Shown here piece by piece: positions 59,090-64,000 of a DNA stretch of 64,000 bases (within the stretch, counting starts at the first letter, position 1; the number at the start of each line of letters is the position of its first letter). The notes beneath the pieces were generated by a model. That model searched no databases and was not told where the DNA came from. It saw nothing but the letters and a program-made list of their open reading frames with translations. Origin of the DNA: Halichoerus grypus (lineage: Eukaryota; Chordata; Mammalia; Carnivora; Phocidae); NCBI RefSeq assembly GCF_964656455.1, contig NC_135726.1, positions 3,730,001 through 3,794,000 on the forward strand, read 5' to 3'. A program made the translations under genes and the position numbers.

Positions 59090-59427
59090 AAAACCTAGAC
59101 CCCATGAAAGGGGGAGATACTGAACGAAGGTGTAAACTTCCAGGGATAAGATTCACACGTCTGGGGAGTCCGGGGATCTGATGTACAGCCGGTCACTGCA
59201 GTTCCTGATACCGTATCCATGCTTGAATGCAGCTAAGGGGGTAGACCTTAAATGTTCTCCCCACAAAACAGAAAAAGTAACGATGTGGTGAGATGGTGGT
59301 GATCATTTTATAACCAACATATGTATCAAACCAACATGTTGTATCTTCAACTCACACAATGTTACGTGTCAACTCTCTCACTACAGCTGGGAAAAAGGAA
59401 AGAAAAATAAAGAAAACCTAGACCCCA
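59090..59427 (+). mobile_element. L1 3' end, 5'-truncated insertion with target-site duplication
   Basis: The insertion is about 59105-59412: GGGGATCTGATGTACAGCCG, GTCACTGCAGTTCCTGATAC, TTAAATGTTCTCCCCACAAA, GAGATGGTGGTGATCATTTT, ATATGTATCAAACCAACATG and CAATGTTACGTGTCAACTCT, with a GGAAAGAAAAATAAAG tail. Identical 15-bp duplications AAAACCTAGACCCCA lie at 59090-59104 and 59413-59427. Confidence 0.95.
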
Positions 59428-59483
59428 GGAAGGCGCTCTCTCCTTCCCAACCCCACAGAAGAGACCGCCAGTCAAGGCGGTCT

Positions 59484-59684
59484 TTTTTTTATCTTTTTTT
59501 AAGATTTCGTTTATTTATTTGACAGAGACACAGCGAGAGAGGGAACACAAGCAGGGGGAGTGGGAGAGGGAGAAGCAGGCTTCCCGCTGAGCAGGGAGCC
59601 CGATGTGGGGCTCAATCCCAGGACCCTGGGATCATGACCTGAGCCGAAGGCAGACGCTCAACGACTGAGCCACCCAGGCGCCCC
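59484..59684 (-). mobile_element. CAN-SINE (SINEC, young type)
   Basis: Oligo-T start, AAGATTTCGTTTATTTATTT, GACAGAGACACAGCGAGAGA, GGGAACACAAGCAGGGGGAG, GCAGGCTTCCCGCTGAGCAG, GGATCATGACCTGAGCCGAA and CTGAGCCACCCAGGCGCCCC: a full-length reverse element. Duplications are not clear. Confidence 0.97.
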
Positions 59685-59794
59685 AAGGACTGGATATTTT
59701 AGCAGCAAGTCCGGACACAGGCTCGACACTCTGTTCGACGGTGCTGGCCGCTGGTCAGACCTCACGTGTGGAACGCAAACCGCCCGCGACCCCC

Positions 59795-59868
59795 GAAGAC
59801 CAGACGTTTCATTTGGACAGACGGGAAAACTGCACAAAGGTCACATGGTGAGTAGACGCTCCTTCCAC
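59795..59868 (-). mobile_element. MIR fragment (short)
   Basis: ACGTTTCATTTGGACAGACG, GGAAAACTGCACAAAGGTCA then CATGGTGAGTAG resembles the reverse MIR core. Confidence 0.6.
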
Positions 59869-61220
59869 AATGGCCCCCATGAATGTCCCACCTGGGGCTA
59901 CGTGGCCATTGGAACTCAAGTTCCCAGGTACTCTACCCAGAGGGCAGAAGTATCGCCCCTCCCCACTGTCCCGACCAGCCTATGGACCCGGGGCAGAAGA
60001 ACCTGAACTCCAGATGTGGGCGCTTCCCCAGCCCAGAAAATGTGCCAGTGAGGCCACCCTACCCACAGCCTACAAACCCTCCAAAGACAGTCACAGGGAG
60101 TTAACCTTCCAAGGGTAAGATCCCGTGAGATCTAAGCAGGGAAGGGGCCGGAAAGCTTGGAGGACTCTGGACTTGGCCAGAGACTGCCTCCCTACCGCCC
60201 TGCCCCTCCCTGCTTCCAGGGAAGGCTGAGTTTTGGAGATCCTCTGCCTCTGCTTCCTCTTTCCCAGGTGTCCCCAATCGCCTCCAGGTTTAGGACAAGT
60301 CGCGTCGGGAGAGCTTACTCCTCTGGGCAGATGGCTCCCAACCCGCCAAGAAAAGCCCAGCCCTCCCCTCGGAGGAGGTGGTCGGAGCTCGAGAAAGGCC
60401 CAAAGCTCAGCCATTTCTCAGCTGCTCCCAGGGACAGGGTGCCAGTTTCAGCCCAGCCGGGCGGCCCCCTCCGGCACCTTCCAGAAGGTTCCCTCCTCCA
60501 TTCACCTGGCTTAGGTGTCCCATGAGCCCGGCCCCGGGGAAGGGGGCTGCCAGGCCTGTCCTGAAGAGCAGGGAGCCGTCGGGGCACAGAGAGCCAGGAA
60601 ACACGGAAACAGATGTGCGGGCCAGCCCTGACAGGCGAGTAATGACAGACGCTCTCTGCAGGCCTCAGATGTCAGCGTGGAGAAAAGAAAGGGGCCTCAG
60701 CAGCAACACCTGTTCCGGGCTCGGAGGCCACGCTCCAGGGGCTGGGCTGGGTGTCCCCGCAGTGAGGGGCCAGGGTGCGGTTAGGTAAACAGCTGCACGC
60801 TCCATTCCCCTGAACACTCGCCGGATGGATCGCTGGGTCGCTGGGAGAGGGCAGGACAGCCGGCCCACCAACTGGCAAGCAAGGAAAGCCCATCGATCAC
60901 GCAGCAGGCCTATCGGGGACGACCCGCAGCAGGAGGTCCCGGCTGAAATCTGAACACCGGCACAATGCCGCGGGGAGCAGAGACAAAGGGCACCACTTAT
61001 CAGCCGGGCAGCGACCGGGGGGCAGGGGACAGGATAGCGGGGCCGGCCGGTGGGGGCTTTTCAGGGCCTCTGGCCCGTGCAAGCTAACTCCCGCCTCTCA
61101 GGGCTCCAGGGGTGGGGGAGGCACGTGCGGGGAAATTCGGACCATCCCCCGTCCAGGGCACTGCCACCTTCACAGGGGGAGCCCCAGAGGGGACAGAAAG
61201 GCAAGAGACAGTGGAGGCTG
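59869..61220. other. Unassigned GC-rich DNA
   Basis: About 1.35 kb with no assignable repeat or exon; frames up to 136 codons overlap on both strands. Confidence 0.35.
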
Positions 61221-61221
61221 G

Positions 61222-61455
61222 GGCCCGGACGCCAGAGCTGGACTCCTGGGTCCAATGCCGGTCCTGCTGTTACTAGCTGTGTGACCCTGGGCAAATCGCT
61301 TGCCCTCTCTGGACTTGCTTTTCCGCTAAGGAATGGAGATGGTGTCACCTCCCTGAACAGGGCTGCTGGGAGGATCCAGCAAGAGTGATACAAGGGAAGC
61401 GTGCGGCACGGTCTGGAACACAAAGTGCATTCTGTGAAGCCACCATCATCATCAT
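61222..61455 (+). mobile_element. MIR element, nearly full length
   Basis: CCAGAGCTGGACTCCTGGGT, CCAATGCCGGTCCTGCTGTT, ACTAGCTGTGTGACCCTGGG, CAAATCGCTTGCCCTCTCTG, GCTGCTGGGAGGATCCAGCA and ACGGTCTGGAACACAAAGTG are MIR blocks in order. A CATCATCATC patch follows. Confidence 0.95.
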
Positions 61456-62425
61456 TATGTCCCCGGATGCCGCCTCTGGCAGCCTGGCCCGCTGCGTCCC
61501 TGGGCTCTGAAGGGAGGGACAGCCCAGCCCCCCTCCCCCAGCAGGAAGGTGGGGGGTGGGCAGAGGCCGCAACAGCACAGCAGGTGGGAGCCAACAAGAG
61601 CCGCAACCCCCAGTCACCAGCACCTCAGAGCGAGAGAAAGGAATGAACGTGTCCCGTTTTCCTACTGCGCACCCGCGGCTCCCACTGCAAACCTTCCAGA
61701 AAAAGGTCATCTCCATCTCTCCGGTGCTTTGAGAAGGCAAGTCTGGCCCTGGTCACGGTCACACAGTCGGCTCCCAGCAGAACAAACACGGAAACCAGGG
61801 CTGGGTGAAGGCCGACCCAGAGTCTCACGCGCGGCTTCACAGAGGGGCCCGGGCGCTGGCGTTCCTCCTCAGGGAGGCGGTACCGGGCCCCCCGAGAAGG
61901 TGGGCTGCAGCCTGCCCGCCAGCCCCAACACAGCGCTGCGCCAGACGCCGGCTCCGAGATCTGGGGGCTACGGGACGGGGCGCCCCCGGGAAGCAAGGAG
62001 TCCGGCTGGAGGGAAACGCCGCAAACACCATCCAGACAGAGGGTGTCGATGACACCTTCCTTTCCTTTCTCTCCTTCTCCCTTTCTCCATGTTCTTCCTA
62101 GTGCTTCAGGCTGATTCACTAATGAATGAACGTGGACCAGGAACAACGGGAGCCATCACAGGAGGTGGTATCGATGAGGTTCCGGAACATGCCGTTCCGG
62201 CTCAGTAGTTTCCCGGGGGCTACCTGCCAACGCCCCCGAGCCACTCCCCCCGAATCCTCAAACCACACACCAGAGACAGGCGGGACCGGGAGTCCCCGCT
62301 TTGTCCCCAGCCGCGAGGCCAGCGCTCGCCCCTCGTGCCCACCCTGGCGCCGGGGGCCGGTCCTGCTCTGTTTACGGCTCTCCACCGCCGCGCCCTCCCC
62401 CTGACACTGAAGGCGCGGCACTTGC
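61456..62425. other. Unassigned GC-rich DNA
   Basis: About 1 kb; no exon. The stretch 61680-61780 (GAAAAAGGTCATCTCCATCT, GGTCACACAGTCGG) faintly recalls a MIR. Confidence 0.35.
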
Positions 62426-62427
62426 CA

Positions 62428-62508
62428 CCAGATCCCCAGCGTCTGGAACAGTGCCTGGCTCAGAGTAGGCGCTCCATCACATTTGTTAAATGAATGGGCG
62501 GGAGGAAG
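62428..62508 (+). mobile_element. L2 terminus fragment
   Basis: CCCCAGCGTCTGGAACAGTG, CCTGGCTCAGAGTAGGCGCT, then CCATCACATTTGTTAAATGA and ATGGG is the L2 end. Confidence 0.85.
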
Positions 62509-62930
62509 GAAGGGCAGGAGGCTGCATTTCCGGCTTTCTACTGATCACCAGTCAGGCTCTCCTCTAGGCAGGAGTAGATGCTTCTCCCACCCTCTGGCTG
62601 TGGGAGCCTGGGAGCCGCAATGCTGCCCGCCCCCCCACAACCCCCCCCAGGCCGCTGGCCTCACCACCCACCTGGATTGCTGCCACGGCCCAGCCCTGGG
62701 TGGATCTCTTCCCGGCGCGTTCGGCGCGTTCCAAGCCTTCTTTCAAGGACTTTTTATCTCTCCCCTGTGCCTGACTCCCAGGCCTGGAGTTCACTGCAAC
62801 CTCATTCCCCCTCATCCCCACGGGTTCTCCCGTGCCTATTCTGCTGGACCCCGCCCCCGAGCCCCCCTCCACCGCATCCCACCCATCTTCCAAGGCTACA
62901 CCTCTGCCAGGGGGTGGACGGAGTGGGGCT
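62509..62930. other. Unassigned C-rich DNA
   Basis: No repeat or exon. Long Pro-rich plus-strand frames reflect C-rich composition. Confidence 0.35.
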
Positions 62931-62932
62931 CA

Positions 62933-63088
62933 GGGATGGGAAGACCCAGGTTGAAGACCCACCCCAGCCTCCTCTACTGGCTGCGTGACAGTTGCCGATG
63001 CCATCTGACTTCTCTGAGCCTCAATTGTACTCATACGCAAAATGGGAGTAATAAGGCCTCACAAGAGCAAACGAAATAACTTGCTTTA
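62933..63088 (+). mobile_element. MIR fragment
   Basis: GACCCAGGTTGAAGACCCAC, CTACTGGCTGCGTGACAGTT, GACTTCTCTGAGCCTCAATT, GTACTCATACGCAAAATGGG and AGTAATAAGGCCTCACAAGA are MIR blocks. Confidence 0.9.
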
Positions 63089-63565
63089 GAAACGGTGCAA
63101 AAGCAAGAAAGCCAATCAGCCTTCCCAAACTCATGCTGACCCCTTCTGGGCAGACACCAGCTTGCGTTTTCATCCCCATGGGGCTACCCTCCGCGGCCAC
63201 CTTCCCAGCTGGACCGTTTCCTGCAGTTCCTACCCGGGAGGCCCACACTTGGCATCTCATCAACTCCTGATGAGTGAGCAAATCAACACAGGAAAACTCA
63301 CCCCAGAGTGGATGTTCTGCAGAAAAGCACTCTGGCAAACCTCAGAGGAAGTGCTCTGATGACTCCGTGTGCCCCCATCCCCAAGCCCGAGACCCACGAC
63401 CATCCTGCAGACCGAGAGCCACGCAGAGGACTGACCCATATCCCAGACAACCCTGCCCAACACGTCGGGTAGATGGGAGGGTCCCACCGTATGCCAGGCG
63501 CTTGACTTTCTGGGGGCAGCTGGATGCCCAACCTGTTTGCATACTTGGCCCTCCAGGGGCAGGCG
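63089..63565. other. Unassigned DNA
   Basis: No assignable repeat or exon. Confidence 0.3.
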
Positions 63566-63567
63566 AT

Positions 63568-63698
63568 CCCGATCTCCACTCCCCAGCCCAGGAGACAAGC
63601 ACAGGGAGGGTGAGACACATCCACTCAGGTGCTCAGTGGCCAAGAGACAGGGCAGGGTTGGAAGCCAGGTCTATCCTGCTCCAAAGCCAGGCTCACCT
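63568..63698 (-). mobile_element. MIR fragment
   Basis: GACAAGCACAGGGAGGGTGA, GCTCAGTGGCCAAGAGACAG, GCAGGGTTGGAAGCCAGGTC and CCTGCTCCAAAGCC are a reverse MIR with its tRNA-side end at the right. Confidence 0.65.
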
Positions 63699-64000
63699 CC
63701 CAGCTCCGGCCGGCCCTTCCGGAAACTTCACTTCTTCAGATACCCAGGAACAGACCCACAGGCTGGACGGCCACAGGCTGCCAATGAGAAGTCCAGCACC
63801 ACGGTGGGGGGCGATACAGTGCGTCCATTTAGAATGAGGGGCCCACCAAAGGCCCCAGTTACATCTCTGTGGTCCGAAAGGGACACTGGCAGAGAAGGAA
63901 GCCTGGGCAGAGTGTGAAGGCCCAGGGCAACCACTGGAGGGAAGCGGGAGGATGCGTCCACTTCACAGATGCAACCACGTGAATGAACGCATGACCCAGG
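63699..64000. other. Unassigned DNA at the window end
   Basis: ACTTCACAGATGCAACCACG at 63958 resembles the start of a reverse MIR core that would continue past the window. Otherwise nothing recognised. Confidence 0.3.

Overview
The window reads as nuclear DNA of a placental carnivore. The diagnostic evidence is nine to ten lysine-tRNA-derived CAN-SINEs, which open with GGCGCCTGGGTGGCTCAGTC and end in a CT-rich stretch plus AAATAAATAAAATCTT. The body of the best copies (39135, 39769, 48371, 59484) carries the 'gggctccctgctcagcgggaagcctgcttctccctctcc' type of middle (described, not a quoted consensus), which fits arctoid caniforms (bear, seal, mustelid, raccoon groups) better than dog or cat. 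The exact species is not determinable by eye.

I found no protein-coding exon, rRNA, tRNA gene or CRISPR array that I can support. The many open frames come from GC-rich composition, from simple repeats and from tandem units whose length is a multiple of three. The window is best described as GC-rich intronic or intergenic DNA, in which old repeats (MIR, L2, MER5, MLT1, L1M tails) outnumber young ones. This is typical of gene-rich isochores, but the host gene is not identifiable here.

Layout: 0-3.2 kb, an L1 tail and unassigned GC-rich DNA; 3.27-4.08 kb, an 800-bp polypurine tract; 4.5-12.5 kb, scattered MIR, L2 and MER5 with two SINEs and two AT-rich putative conserved elements; 12.85-13.3 kb, a CpG-rich block followed by a near-perfect 5 x 34-bp minisatellite with CTCF-like cores; 14-31.5 kb, MIR, L2, LTR-type and L1 remnants, a GGAT array, a (GT)n run and several putative enhancers; 32-36 kb, MIR, hAT, L2; 36.4-37.5 kb, a 25-copy 43-46-bp minisatellite lying inside an L1 3' end; 39.1-40.2 kb, a nest of three SINEs with readable target-site duplications next to an L1 tail; 44-48.9 kb, MIR and L1 tails with two SINEs; 49.2-50.1 kb, AT-rich DNA with a hairpin and an L1 ORF2 fragment; 51-58.7 kb, MIR and L2 plus a 78-bp minisatellite; 59.1-59.7 kb, a short L1 insertion with a 15-bp target-site duplication and a reverse SINE; 59.8-64 kb, mostly unassigned GC-rich DNA with MIR remnants.

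No new multi-gene system is visible. The most interesting points are the minisatellite that grew out of L1 sequence, the CTCF-like minisatellite beside the CpG-rich block, the 26-codon-periodic minisatellite, the polypurine tract, and a handful of unique AT-rich or motif-rich islands that look like conserved noncoding elements. Family names rest on remembered consensus patterns, and boundaries of old repeats are good only to roughly 10-40 bp.
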